Below, in pieces: positions 1-7,641 of a DNA stretch of 64,000 nucleotides (positions are counted from its first letter, which is position 1; the number at the start of each line of letters is the position of its first letter). The DNA lies in contig NZ_JNZP01000002.1 in the NCBI RefSeq assembly GCF_000725545.1, positions 62,001 through 126,000 on the forward strand. The letters are read 5' to 3'. The notes beneath the pieces were generated by a model. It ran no database searches. It worked only from the letters and a program-made list of their open reading frames with translations, and had not been told where the DNA came from. The DNA is from Streptomyces exfoliatus (lineage in GTDB: Bacteria; Actinomycetota; Actinomycetes; Streptomycetales; Streptomycetaceae). Position numbers and translations under genes: made by a program.

Positions 1-2
1 CC

Positions 3-116
3 GACCGGTTGTACCTGTACCTGTGGAACCGGCTGCCCGCCGGTGCCGTGACCCTCACCGGCGACGAGGACCTCGCCCGGCTGTGGCGGGAGACCTCGGG
101 CATCACCTGGTCCTGA
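3..116 (+). CDS. C-terminal fragment of a mycothiol-dependent maleylpyruvate isomerase family protein (partial)
   Basis: Only the last 37 codons lie inside the window, reading from base 3 to a TGA at 114-116. The residues DRLYLYLWNRLP followed by VTLTGDEDLARLW resemble the C-terminal domain of actinobacterial maleylpyruvate isomerase/DinB-like mycothiol-dependent enzymes, which typically end in an LWLWGR-like segment and a GD..LL..W tail. Family members use mycothiol as a cofactor in the cytosol. The catalytic N-terminal domain is outside the window, so the substrate cannot be judged. The assignment rests on a short tail only. Confidence 0.5.
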   Translation, partial: DRLYLYLWNRLPAGAVTLTGDEDLARLWRETSGITWS

Positions 117-128
117 GGGGCCGCCCGC

Positions 129-521
129 TCAGCCCAGCCAGCCGGGCTGAGCGAGGCCCGACTCATAGGCCATGACGACGAGTCGGGCGCGGTCCGGCCC
201 GCCCAGCTTCACCATGGCCCGGCTGACGCGGGTCGTCCAGAGAAGGCCGAGGGCCCGGGCGAGCGCGTCGAGCGTCTCACGGCCGGGCTGGTTCCGCGCG
301 GCGATCCCGCTCCCCGCCATGACGAGTACGGCGATCAGCACCGTGGACAGCCAGGGCAGCCCGTGGCCGCCGTCCGGCTGTGCCCCGCCGCTCTTTCGGT
401 CCCGGAAGTCCCAGGGGTCCCATTGACCCCTCCTGCCCCACGGACTGCGGCGCGGCGTCCTCGACCCGGGGGTCGGCTTTTCGCCGCCCTCCTCGTCCCC
501 GCCCGCCGGCTTCCGGTCCAT
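129..521 (-). pseudogene. Relic fusion: sensor histidine kinase N-terminus joined to response regulator C-terminus
   Basis: This 130-codon frame joins two unrelated ends. Residues 1-85 or so have a charged, low-complexity head and then a membrane-helix-like stretch (LPWLSTVLIAVLVMAGSGIA) followed by ARNQPGRETLDALARALGLL, which looks like the first transmembrane segment of a Streptomyces NarL-type sensor kinase. The rest, from about RVSRAMVKLGG to the end, closely resembles the recognition helix and tail of a LuxR-type response regulator (typical form SRAMxKLGARDRAQLVVxAYESGL). In Streptomyces the kinase gene usually precedes its regulator gene, so one in-frame deletion would give exactly this product. 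It has no kinase, receiver or complete HTH and is unlikely to work as a two-component system. The start at 521 (MDRK) is a choice; 551 is also possible. Neither has a clear ribosome site. Confidence 0.6.
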
Positions 522-642
522 GCCGGTCACGCTGACCGCACCGCACCGCACCGCACCTGCGCGGGCGTCAGCCCTGTGAGGTGGTCGCCGGTACTCCCGC
601 CGGAGCAGGCGAAAGCCGGGGACGGAGCCGGGGGCGGGCCGC

Positions 643-1338
643 TCAGCCGCGCGGCAGCAGGCCCACGTCCTGGCCCAGACGGCGGGCGGCCGTCGCGAAG
701 AAGGTGTCGCGGTCCTCGACGACGCGGTGGAACTGGCCGAAGACCTCGAAGGAGACGAGGCCGAAGAGCTGCGACCAGGCTGCGACGAGTGCGACGGCGA
801 GAGCCGGGGGGAGGTCCGGGGCGATGTCGGCGGCCATGCGGGCCGCCTCGGGACGCAGCGCCTCCGGGAGCGGGGGGAGGGCGATGCCTTCGCCGGCGTG
901 GGCGCGGCGGGCGGTCTCGATGAGGACGAGTCCGACGCGGGCGGCGGGGGCGACGGTGTCCTGGGGCGCGGTGTAGCCGGGCACCGGGGAGCCGTAGATC
1001 AGGGCGTACTCGTGCGGGTGCGTCAGGGCCCAGGCGCGGACCGCGCGGCAGACGGCGGTCCAGCGGTCCAGGGGGCGCAGCCCCGCGGTGTCGGCGGCGG
1101 CCTGCTCCGCCTCGGCGCCGATGGCGTCGTAGGCGTCGATGATGAGGGCGGTGAGCAGGTCGTCGCGGCTCGGGAAGTAGCGGTAGAGCGCGGAGGACGC
1201 CATGCCGAGCTCGCGGGCGACGGCCCGCAGGGACAGCTTGGAGGCGCCTTCGGCGGCGAGCTGGGTGCGGGCCTCGTCCTTGATGGCGGCGGTGATCTCG
1301 ATGCGGGCGCGGGCGCGGGCTCCTCGGACGGTCGTCAT
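643..1338 (-). CDS. TetR-family transcriptional regulator (WHG-type C-terminal domain)
   Basis: A 231-residue TetR repressor. The helix-turn-helix lies near residues 25-70 (LRAVARELGMASSALYRYFP is the turn plus recognition helix). The rest is an all-helical ligand domain of the TetR_C_33/WHG type, with the conserved WSQLFGLVSFEVFGQ segment near residue 190. I use the ATG at 1338 rather than the longer frame to 1416, because the family starts shortly before the HTH and 1338 leaves room for operators. It is transcribed divergently from the Ddn-like gene at 1464. Three AGAGCRGTG-type half sites lie between the two starts, so it probably represses its own gene and the Ddn-like gene in response to an unknown small molecule. 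Confidence 0.9.
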   Translation of the reverse strand: MTTVRGARARARIEITAAIKDEARTQLAAEGASKLSLRAVARELGMASSALYRYFPSRDDLLTALIIDAYDAIGAEAEQAAADTAGLRPLDRWTAVCRAVRAWALTHPHEYALIYGSPVPGYTAPQDTVAPAARVGLVLIETARRAHAGEGIALPPLPEALRPEAARMAADIAPDLPPALAVALVAAWSQLFGLVSFEVFGQFHRVVEDRDTFFATAARRLGQDVGLLPRG

Positions 1339-1378
1339 GGAGAGCAGTGTGCCACTTCGAGATCGCCGATACGAAGTG

Positions 1379-1442
1379 AGAGCGGTGCTCTTGATTGTGG
1401 GCGGCGATCCGTGCACACTGATCTCAAGCGAGAGCAGTGCTC
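1379..1442. promoter_or_regulatory. Candidate TetR operators in the divergent promoter
   Basis: Two inverted repeats share one sequence: AGAGCGGTGCTCT at 1379-1391 and AGAGCAGTGCTC at 1431-1442. A third half-copy, AGAGCAGTG, sits at 1341-1349 directly upstream of the TetR start. Repetition of the same partly palindromic element between a TetR gene and its divergent neighbour is the usual layout of an autoregulated TetR operator. Binding itself is inference. Confidence 0.55.
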
Positions 1443-1463
1443 ACACATCCGCAGGAGGAACCC

Positions 1464-1970
1464 ATGTCCGGTCAGCCCGCCGACCCGAACAGCCCCACCC
1501 CCGCCTCCGCCCACGTCATGAAGCCCGGCTGGCTGACGGTGAACGTCTTCAACCGCGCCGTCGCCTGGATGACCCGGCGCGGCATCAGCGTCTGGGGGTC
1601 CCGCGTGCTGGCCGTCCGCGGCCGCAAGAGCGGCGAGTGGCGCCGTACCCCCGTCAACCTCCTGACGGTCGACGGCGTCCGCTACCTCGTGGCCCCGCGC
1701 GGCCACGTCCAGTGGACCCACAACATGCGGGCCGCCGGCGGCGGGCAGCTGATCCTCGGCAAGCACGTGCAGGACTTCACCGCCGTCGAGGTGTCGGACG
1801 AGGACAAGCCCGCACTGCTGCGCGCCTACCTCAAGCGATGGAAGGCCGAGGTCGGCGTCTTCTTCGGCGGCGTCGGGCCCGACTCCTCCGACGACGAGCT
1901 GCGCGCCGTCGCCCCCAAGCACCCCGTCTTCCTCGTCACGACGACGGGCCCCACCACCCCGGCCGCGTGA
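1464..1970 (+). CDS. Ddn-like F420-dependent nitroreductase/quinone reductase family protein
   Basis: A 168-residue protein of the PF04075 split-beta-barrel family, which includes the mycobacterial deazaflavin-dependent nitroreductase Ddn. Characteristic parts are FNRAVAWMTRRG near the N-terminus, RGRKSGEWRRTPVNLL (the F420-binding RSGxxRxTP-type motif) near residue 53, and YLVAPRGHVQW near 74. Members reduce quinones or nitro compounds with F420H2, often at the membrane face. The ATG at 1464 follows a strong AGGAGGAAC ribosome site. The gene is divergent from the TetR gene and is its likely target. The substrate is unknown. Confidence 0.85.
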   Translation: MSGQPADPNSPTPASAHVMKPGWLTVNVFNRAVAWMTRRGISVWGSRVLAVRGRKSGEWRRTPVNLLTVDGVRYLVAPRGHVQWTHNMRAAGGGQLILGKHVQDFTAVEVSDEDKPALLRAYLKRWKAEVGVFFGGVGPDSSDDELRAVAPKHPVFLVTTTGPTTPAA

Positions 1971-2010
1971 ACCGGCCGGAGCGACGGAGCCCGTCCACGC
2001 TTCGCTCACC

Positions 2011-2036
2011 CTCGCTCCGAGGCCTCGCTCCGAGGC
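2011..2036. repeat. Perfect 13-bp tandem duplication between convergent genes
   Basis: CTCGCTCCGAGGC occurs at 2011-2023 and again at 2024-2036, in the 67-bp gap between the Ddn-like and geranylgeranyl-reductase-like stop codons. Each unit contains the short inverted repeat GCTCCGAGGC. It may form part of a terminator; I see no other role. Confidence 0.6.
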
Positions 2037-2037
2037 G

Positions 2038-3555
2038 TCAGGACGCTTCCGGCACCTCGGGCGCCTTCGGTGCCTCGGACGCCTTCGGTGCCTCGGCAAC
2101 CGCGGAAACCTCGGCCGATCCACCGGCGTCCCCGCCACCGGCCTCGGCGGCGTCCTCGCCCCCGCCCTCCGGCGCCGACCGCTCCCGCTGGCCGATACCG
2201 CGGCCCGCGGGGCCGACGCCCGACGAGGTGTCCATGCGCCGGTCCAGTAGCTCCAGCGCCCGTCGGGCCATGCCGTTCGAGCGGACCATGCCGCCCAGCG
2301 TCGCCGAGCCACGGGTGATGTCCGCGAACGCGTTCCAGGCCGGCCGAAGTCCCGTTATCGTCGCGTGCAGCAGTCCCGGGCGCCGCTCGAAGAGCGCGAG
2401 CATCCTCCGCCCGACCGCCATCTCCACGCCGAGCCCCGCCTTGATGGCGAAGGCGTAGTTCAGCGCCTGGCGCCGCGCGTCGACCGCGTCGCCCGCCTCG
2501 GCGACCCGTACCGCCCACTCCCCCGCGAGCCGGCCCGAGCGCAGCGCGTACGAGATGCCCTCGCGCGTCCACGGCTCCAGGAGTCCGGCCGCGTCACCGC
2601 AGACGAGCACCCGGCCGCGGGAGAGCGGCGAGTCGTCGGTGCGGCAGCGGGTCAGGTGGCCGGAGGAGATCGTGGGCTCGAAGCCGGACAGGCCGAGCCG
2701 GGCGACGAAGTCCTCCATGTACCGCTTGGTGGCGGCGCCCTCGCCGCGCGCCGAGATGACGCCGACCGTCAGCGTGTCGCCCTTGGGGAAGACCCAGCCG
2801 TAACTGCCGGGCATCGGCCCCCAGTCGATGAGGACCCGGCCCTTCCAGTCCTCGGCCACGGACGGCGGCACGGGGATCTCGGCCTCGAGACCGAGGTCGA
2901 CCTGACCGAGCTTCACCCCCACATGGGCGCCTATCCGGCTGGCACTGCCGTCGGCACCGACGACCGAGCGGGCGAGCACGGTCTCGCCGTCGGCGAGGAC
3001 CACGGCGACCGTCCGCCGGTCCGGTACCGCCGGGCCGTGCTGCTCCACCCGGGACACCGTGGCGCCGGTGCGCAGCTCGGCGCCCGCCTTCTGCGCGTGC
3101 TCGACGAGCTGCGCGTCGAACTCCGGGCGGTTGATGAGCCCGAAGAGCATCTTGCGCGAGCGGCGGGTGCGGGCGAAGCGTCCGTCCAGGGAGAAGGTGA
3201 CGGCGTGCACCCGGTCCTGGAGGGGCAGTTCGAAGCCGGGCGGCAGCGAATCGCGGGAGGGGCCGATGATGCCGCCGCCACACGTCTTGTACCGGGGCAG
3301 TTCGGACTTCTCCAGGAGCAGCACCCGACGTCCCGCCACGGCCGCCGCGTAGGCCGCGGACGCGCCGGCCGGTCCGGCGCCGACGACCACGACGTCCCAG
3401 ACGTCCGCCGCGGAACCCACCTCCGCCGCTGCGGCCTTGTCCGTCTCCGGACCCTCGTCCACCGCCGAAACCTCGTCCACACCGATGCCCTCAGGAGCCG
3501 CGCCTTCGGGCGCGGTGTTCTCCGGACCGGCGTTCTCTGCGTGCTCGCTGCTCAC
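2038..3555 (-). CDS. Geranylgeranyl reductase family FAD-dependent oxidoreductase
   Basis: A 505-residue flavoprotein. After an acidic head of about 55 residues comes the dinucleotide-binding motif VVVGAGPAGASAAYAAA, then LEKSELPRYKTCGGG (the PxxKxCGG signature of GGR/menaquinone-reductase-like proteins), a central GADG segment and the late FAD motif VCGDAAGLLEPWTREGI. Relatives saturate isoprenoid chains of lipids or menaquinone, or act on polyketides. The GTG at 3555 is chosen because it leaves the normal family N-terminus; the open frame runs further upstream without family similarity. The last 20 or so residues are a repetitive Ala/Pro/Glu tail. It is convergent with the Ddn-like gene, and no other isoprenoid genes lie nearby. 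Confidence 0.85.
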   Translation of the reverse strand: MSSEHAENAGPENTAPEGAAPEGIGVDEVSAVDEGPETDKAAAAEVGSAADVWDVVVVGAGPAGASAAYAAAVAGRRVLLLEKSELPRYKTCGGGIIGPSRDSLPPGFELPLQDRVHAVTFSLDGRFARTRRSRKMLFGLINRPEFDAQLVEHAQKAGAELRTGATVSRVEQHGPAVPDRRTVAVVLADGETVLARSVVGADGSASRIGAHVGVKLGQVDLGLEAEIPVPPSVAEDWKGRVLIDWGPMPGSYGWVFPKGDTLTVGVISARGEGAATKRYMEDFVARLGLSGFEPTISSGHLTRCRTDDSPLSRGRVLVCGDAAGLLEPWTREGISYALRSGRLAGEWAVRVAEAGDAVDARRQALNYAFAIKAGLGVEMAVGRRMLALFERRPGLLHATITGLRPAWNAFADITRGSATLGGMVRSNGMARRALELLDRRMDTSSGVGPAGRGIGQRERSAPEGGGEDAAEAGGGDAGGSAEVSAVAEAPKASEAPKAPEVPEAS

Positions 3556-3718
3556 GTGTGCTTCTGCTCCTGATCCGACCGGTGGTCTGCTCCTGACGCA
3601 TCCTACGGCGCGGTAGCCCGGGCACCGCGCCGTAGGATCGGCGATGCGTTCGCCGTACCACGACATACGCCGAACGCCGTCCTTACGTCGTAACGTCGCA
3701 CCCATCAGGAGCGTGCCC

Positions 3719-5083
3719 ATGACCGCGAATCCGATCGCCGAGACCGTCCGGTCCCTGATGCCCAGGGCCAGGGCCGAGCTCGCCGAGCTGGTGGCCTTCG
3801 AGTCGGTGGCGGACGAGGCCGTGGCGCCCCGGAGCGAGTGCGAGGCGGCGGCGAACTGGGTGGCGGACGCCCTGCGCGCCGAGGACTTCCAGGACGTGGC
3901 GCTGCTCGACACCCCGGACGGCTCGCAGGCCGTGTACGGCATCCTGCCCGGCCCGGCCGGCGCGCCGACCGTCCTTCTCTACGCCCATTACGACGTGCAG
4001 CCGAAGCTGGACGAGTCCGCCTGGCTCAGCCCTCCGTTCGAGCTGACCGAGCGCGACGGGCGCTGGTACGGGCGCGGCACGGCCGACTGCAAGGGCGGCT
4101 TCGTGCTGCACCTGCTCGCGCTGCGCGCCCTGAAGGCGAACGGCGGGGTGCCCGTGACGGTCAAGGTGATCGTCGAGGGTTCGGAGGAGCAGGGCACCGG
4201 TGGTCTGGAGCGGTACGCCGAGCAGCACCCCGAGCTGCTCGTCTCCGACGCGATCGTGATCGGCGACGCGGGCAACTTCCGGGTGGGTCTGCCGACGGTG
4301 ACCGCGACGCTGCGCGGCATGACGATGATCCGGGTCCAGATCGACACCCTGGAGGGCAACCTGCACTCCGGTCAGTTCGGCGGCGCCGCCCCTGACGCGC
4401 TGGCCGCGCTGATCCGCGTGCTCGACTCGCTGCGCGGCCCGGACGGCTCGACCGTCATCGACGGGCTGCCGGGCGACGACGTGTGGGAGGGCCTGCAGTA
4501 CCCGGAGGAGGACTTCCGGAAGGACGCCAAGGTCCTCTCGGGCGTGGCGCTGCCGGGCGCCGGCACGGTCGCCGACCGGATCTGGGCCCGCCCGGCCGTC
4601 ACGGTCATCGGCATCGACTGCCACCCGGTGGCCGGTGCGACCCCGTCGGTGCCGAAGTCGGCCCGCGCCCAGATCAGCCTGCGGGTGCCGCCGGGCCAGG
4701 ACGCGGCCAAGGCGACGAAGCTGCTCTTCGCCCACATCGAGAAGCACACCCCGTGGGACGCCCGGGTGTCCCTGGAGCAGGTCGGTCAGGGTCAGCCGTT
4801 CCAGGCGGACACGTCGAGCCCGGCCTACACGTCGATGGCGGAGGCGATGAGGATCGCGTACCCCGGTCAGGAGATGCAGACGGCGGGCATGGGCGGTTCG
4901 ATCCCGCTGTGCAACACGCTGGCCTCGCTGTACCCCGAGTCGGAGATCCTGCTGATCGGCCTGAGCGAGCCGGAGGCGCAGATCCACGCGCCCAACGAGT
5001 CGGTGTCGCCCGAGGAGCTGGAGCGGCTGTCGGTGGCGGAGGCGCACTTCCTCGTCAACTACGCCCGCTCGAAGCAGGCGTGA
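3719..5083 (+). CDS. M20/M25/M40 family metallopeptidase (dipeptidase)
   Basis: A 454-residue cytosolic zinc peptidase. The metal and catalytic motifs are in order: YAHYDVQP (His and Asp), GRGTADCKGG (bridging Asp), EGSEEQGTGGL (catalytic Glu pair), DAGNFRVG and the late GGSIPLCN. The order and length fit bacterial CNDP-like dipeptidases that hydrolyse short peptides or N-acyl amino acids. The ATG at 3719 follows CAGGAG with good spacing; the frame extends 25 codons upstream with no family similarity. It is transcribed divergently from the GGR-like gene, and its stop faces the NUDIX gene 26 bp away. Confidence 0.9.
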   Translation: MTANPIAETVRSLMPRARAELAELVAFESVADEAVAPRSECEAAANWVADALRAEDFQDVALLDTPDGSQAVYGILPGPAGAPTVLLYAHYDVQPKLDESAWLSPPFELTERDGRWYGRGTADCKGGFVLHLLALRALKANGGVPVTVKVIVEGSEEQGTGGLERYAEQHPELLVSDAIVIGDAGNFRVGLPTVTATLRGMTMIRVQIDTLEGNLHSGQFGGAAPDALAALIRVLDSLRGPDGSTVIDGLPGDDVWEGLQYPEEDFRKDAKVLSGVALPGAGTVADRIWARPAVTVIGIDCHPVAGATPSVPKSARAQISLRVPPGQDAAKATKLLFAHIEKHTPWDARVSLEQVGQGQPFQADTSSPAYTSMAEAMRIAYPGQEMQTAGMGGSIPLCNTLASLYPESEILLIGLSEPEAQIHAPNESVSPEELERLSVAEAHFLVNYARSKQA

Positions 5084-5109
5084 CCGGGTTCTGACGCCCG
5101 AGGGGCCCG

Positions 5110-6144
5110 TCAGCCGACCGGGTCCCCCGCCTCCAGGTTGAGCACCGTGCCGCGTTCGCGGGCGCGCAGGGCCCAGCGGAGGCGGCGGTAGCGGACGGGC
5201 GGCAGGAGGTCCGCCGCCTCCTCCTCGGTGACGAAGCGCCAGGCGCGCAGTTCGGCGCCGGGGAGGCGGAGGCGGGCGATGTCCGCGGCGTCGAGCCGGC
5301 CGCCGTCGAAGAGGAGGCGCAGTCCGCCGTGGCCCGGCGGCTGGGGGCGTTCCCAGTCGACGAGCAGGAGACGGGGTACGGCGTCGAGCGCGATGCCTAT
5401 CTCCTCGGCGACCTCGCGCATTCCGGCGCGGGCCGGGGGTTCGCCGGATTCGACGACGCCGCCGGGGAACTCCCAGCCCGGCTTGTAGGTGGGGTCGACC
5501 AGGAGGAAGCGGTCCTGGTCGTCGAAGAGCAGGACGCCCGCGGCGACGGTCTCGCCGGTCGGGTCGGGGGTCTGGACGATGCCGCAGGGGGCGGCGAGCC
5601 CTTTCTGGACGGCGTCGGCGACGGACCGGGCGGCCTCGGCCGCGGTGAGGGCTGAGGTGTCGACGGTGTAGGCATCGGCGGCGAGCCAGTCGAGGGCCGC
5701 GCGGTAGGGCGCGAGGTGCGCGTGGCACCACTCCCGGACGCGGGCGTCGGCCTCGGGGTCGCCGTACTCCGTCCGGCCGTCGATCCGCTGCCGCAGGATC
5801 GTTTCCTCCGGAGCGAGGAGCACATGGCGTACGTCGATGCGGCGGGCGGCGAGCCCCCCGAAGATCTCGTCCCGGTACGCCTGCCGGAGCAGCGTCATGG
5901 GGACCACGAGCACACCGCCCACCTCGGCGAGCAGGGCGGCGGCGGTGTCGACGACCAGGCGGCGCCAGATCGGCAGGTCCTGGTAGTCCTCGACCTCCGC
6001 GAGCCGCTTGGCGGGGAGGAGCCGGCCCATCGCCGTCCCGACGAGCTCGGGGTCGTACAGCGTGCTGTGCGGGATCAGGTCGATCAGTTCGCGCGCGGTG
6101 CTGGACTTCCCCGCGCCGAAAGTACCGTTGACCCAGACGATCAC
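5110..6144 (-). CDS. P-loop kinase-like / NUDIX hydrolase fusion protein
   Basis: A 344-residue two-domain protein. Residues 1-180 or so start with a Walker A motif (VNGTFGAGKSS) and resemble the AAA/zeta-type small kinases. Residues 200-340 are a NUDIX domain with FPGGVVESGE followed by REVAEEIGI, which supplies the GX5EX7REUXEE box. NUDIX enzymes cleave nucleoside-diphosphate derivatives. The fused kinase-like domain may phosphorylate a related small substrate. The GTG at 6144 is preceded by GGGGG and begins exactly at the Walker strand. It is divergent from a 60-residue conserved protein. Substrate and physiological role are unknown. Confidence 0.88.
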   Translation of the reverse strand: MIVWVNGTFGAGKSSTARELIDLIPHSTLYDPELVGTAMGRLLPAKRLAEVEDYQDLPIWRRLVVDTAAALLAEVGGVLVVPMTLLRQAYRDEIFGGLAARRIDVRHVLLAPEETILRQRIDGRTEYGDPEADARVREWCHAHLAPYRAALDWLAADAYTVDTSALTAAEAARSVADAVQKGLAAPCGIVQTPDPTGETVAAGVLLFDDQDRFLLVDPTYKPGWEFPGGVVESGEPPARAGMREVAEEIGIALDAVPRLLLVDWERPQPPGHGGLRLLFDGGRLDAADIARLRLPGAELRAWRFVTEEEAADLLPPVRYRRLRWALRARERGTVLNLEAGDPVG

Positions 6145-6280
6145 GATTCCCCCTCTTCGACGGCCCCCTGTGGCTTGCCCGCAACACCCTGCCACGAAAA
6201 CCACCCACGCATGTCTCGGCATATGCGTGACGCTTCCGCGCGCGGGTCGTTGATAACGGCAAGCACGAGGGGGTGCGGAG

Positions 6281-6463
6281 ATGAGTCGTACGGTTCTCGA
6301 ACGTTTCCCGGCCGGTGGCCCGCGGGGCAGCCTGCCCGCCGAGGAGTTCGCCGGCGCGCGGCGCGACGAGGGGGTGCCGGCCCGGGTCGTGATGGACCTG
6401 GAGTCCGACACCTTCCTGGTGATCGTGGAGCAGCGGACGCCCGAGCGGGTACGGAGGGAATGA
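6281..6463 (+). CDS. Small conserved hypothetical protein (60 aa)
   Basis: A 60-residue protein beginning MSRTVLERFPAGGPRGS, with the core VPARVVMDLESDTFLVIVE. It has no transmembrane segment, signal peptide or cysteines. From memory, similar short proteins with an AxVVMDLxSDxFLVV core are common in Streptomyces, which supports it being real. A GGAG-type ribosome site precedes the ATG. It lies between divergent and convergent neighbours with no operon partner. I do not know its function. Confidence 0.65.
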   Translation: MSRTVLERFPAGGPRGSLPAEEFAGARRDEGVPARVVMDLESDTFLVIVEQRTPERVRRE

Positions 6464-6531
6464 CGGGCAGCTGACGGGACTGCCCCCGGTCGGACGTCCG
6501 GGCGGCCTCGGAGCCGGTCAGAAGCCTTCGT

Positions 6532-7515
6532 TCAGGAGGTCCGGCCCGTCCACGATCCCCCGCCGTCCGCGCTCCTGGCCGCCGCTGCCGCGCCGAGGAG
6601 GCCCGCGTCGGTGCCCGTGAGGGCGGGGACGACGGTCAGGTGCCGGATGAAGGAGAGCGTCGCGTAGGAGGCGAGGCTGCGGCGGAGCGGGGCGAAGAGC
6701 ACCTCGCCGGCGCCCGCCACGCCGCCGCCGACGACCGCGATGTCGATCTCGACGAGGGCCGCCGTCGCGGCGATGCCCGCGGCGAGCGCCTGTGCCGCCC
6801 GTTCGAACGAGGCGACGGCCACCGGGTCCCCGGCCCGCGCGGCGGCGGCCACGGCAGCGGCGGTGGTGTCACCGTCGGGCCCCGGTCGCCAGCCGTTCTC
6901 CAGGGCGCGGCGGGCGAGGTGCGGACCGCTGGCGATCCGCTCGACGCAGCCGCGTGCGCCGCAGGCGCAGGGCTCGCCGTCCATGTCCACGGCGATGTGG
7001 CCGATGTGGCCGGCATTGCCGGTGGGGCCGGGGTGGAGCCGGCCGCCGAGGACGAGGCCGCCGCCGACCCCGGTGGAGACCACGAGGCACAGGGCGTTGT
7101 CGTGGCCCTTGGCGGCGCCGAGCCAGTGTTCGGCGGCGGTCATGGCGACGCCGTCGCCGACCAGGGTGACCGGTCGGCCGCCCGTCGCCCGGCGGACCCG
7201 GTCGACGAGCGGGTAGTCGCGCCAGCCGGGCACGTTGACGGGGCTCACGGTGCCCCGGTGCGCGTCGACCGGGCCCGCGCTGCCGATGCCGACGGCCCCC
7301 GCGGCCGCCCACAGGGGCGAGGCCGCGAGCGTGGCGATGACGTCCTCGACCGCGCCCATCACCGTCTCGCCGTCCTCACGCGCGGGCGTGGCCCGCCGGG
7401 TGCGGAGCCGGACGCGGCCGTCGCCGTCGACCAGAGCGCCGGCGATCTTCGTGCCACCGATGTCGAGGGCGACGACGAGATCCTCGGCGGAGCCCGGGGC
7501 GGAATCGGTCTGCAT
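6532..7515 (-). CDS. ROK-family sugar kinase (glucokinase-like)
   Basis: A 327-residue ROK kinase. ATP-binding motifs are LDIGGTKIAGALVD at residue 14 or so and VSTGVGGGLVLGG in the middle. The ROK signature includes GNAGHIGHIAVD and the zinc-binding CACGARGCVE, with the catalytic Asp in the GDGVAM region. It would phosphorylate a hexose such as glucose, GlcNAc or ManNAc in the cytosol. The ATG at 7515 sits just before the first motif. It is divergent from a LacI regulator, and a perfect GACAACGTTGTC operator sits between them, so LacI control is likely. No transporter gene is adjacent, so the sugar is not indicated. Confidence 0.92.
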   Translation of the reverse strand: MQTDSAPGSAEDLVVALDIGGTKIAGALVDGDGRVRLRTRRATPAREDGETVMGAVEDVIATLAASPLWAAAGAVGIGSAGPVDAHRGTVSPVNVPGWRDYPLVDRVRRATGGRPVTLVGDGVAMTAAEHWLGAAKGHDNALCLVVSTGVGGGLVLGGRLHPGPTGNAGHIGHIAVDMDGEPCACGARGCVERIASGPHLARRALENGWRPGPDGDTTAAAVAAAARAGDPVAVASFERAAQALAAGIAATAALVEIDIAVVGGGVAGAGEVLFAPLRRSLASYATLSFIRHLTVVPALTGTDAGLLGAAAAARSADGGGSWTGRTS

Positions 7516-7574
7516 GGGCGGGGAGTCTCCAGTCGGCTGCGGCGGAACGCGGTCCGTACAGTCTCTCCTGCCAT

Positions 7575-7586
7575 GACAACGTTGTC
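7575..7586. promoter_or_regulatory. LacI-family operator (12-bp perfect palindrome)
   Basis: GACAACGTTGTC is a perfect palindrome with the central CG and ACAACGTTGT core typical of LacI/GalR-family operators. It lies between the ROK kinase start (7515) and the LacI start (7642), placed to control both promoters. Confidence 0.75.
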
Positions 7587-7641
7587 CAGGTTCTATGCTT
7601 CGCCCTACACCCACCGATTCCCGACGGAGGAACCCCGCACC

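Noticed and set aside
3683..6262. 859-codon open frame on the minus strand spanning two genes
   Set aside because: It covers the M20 gene in antisense and the NUDIX gene in a wrong frame; the real genes there have intact catalytic motifs.
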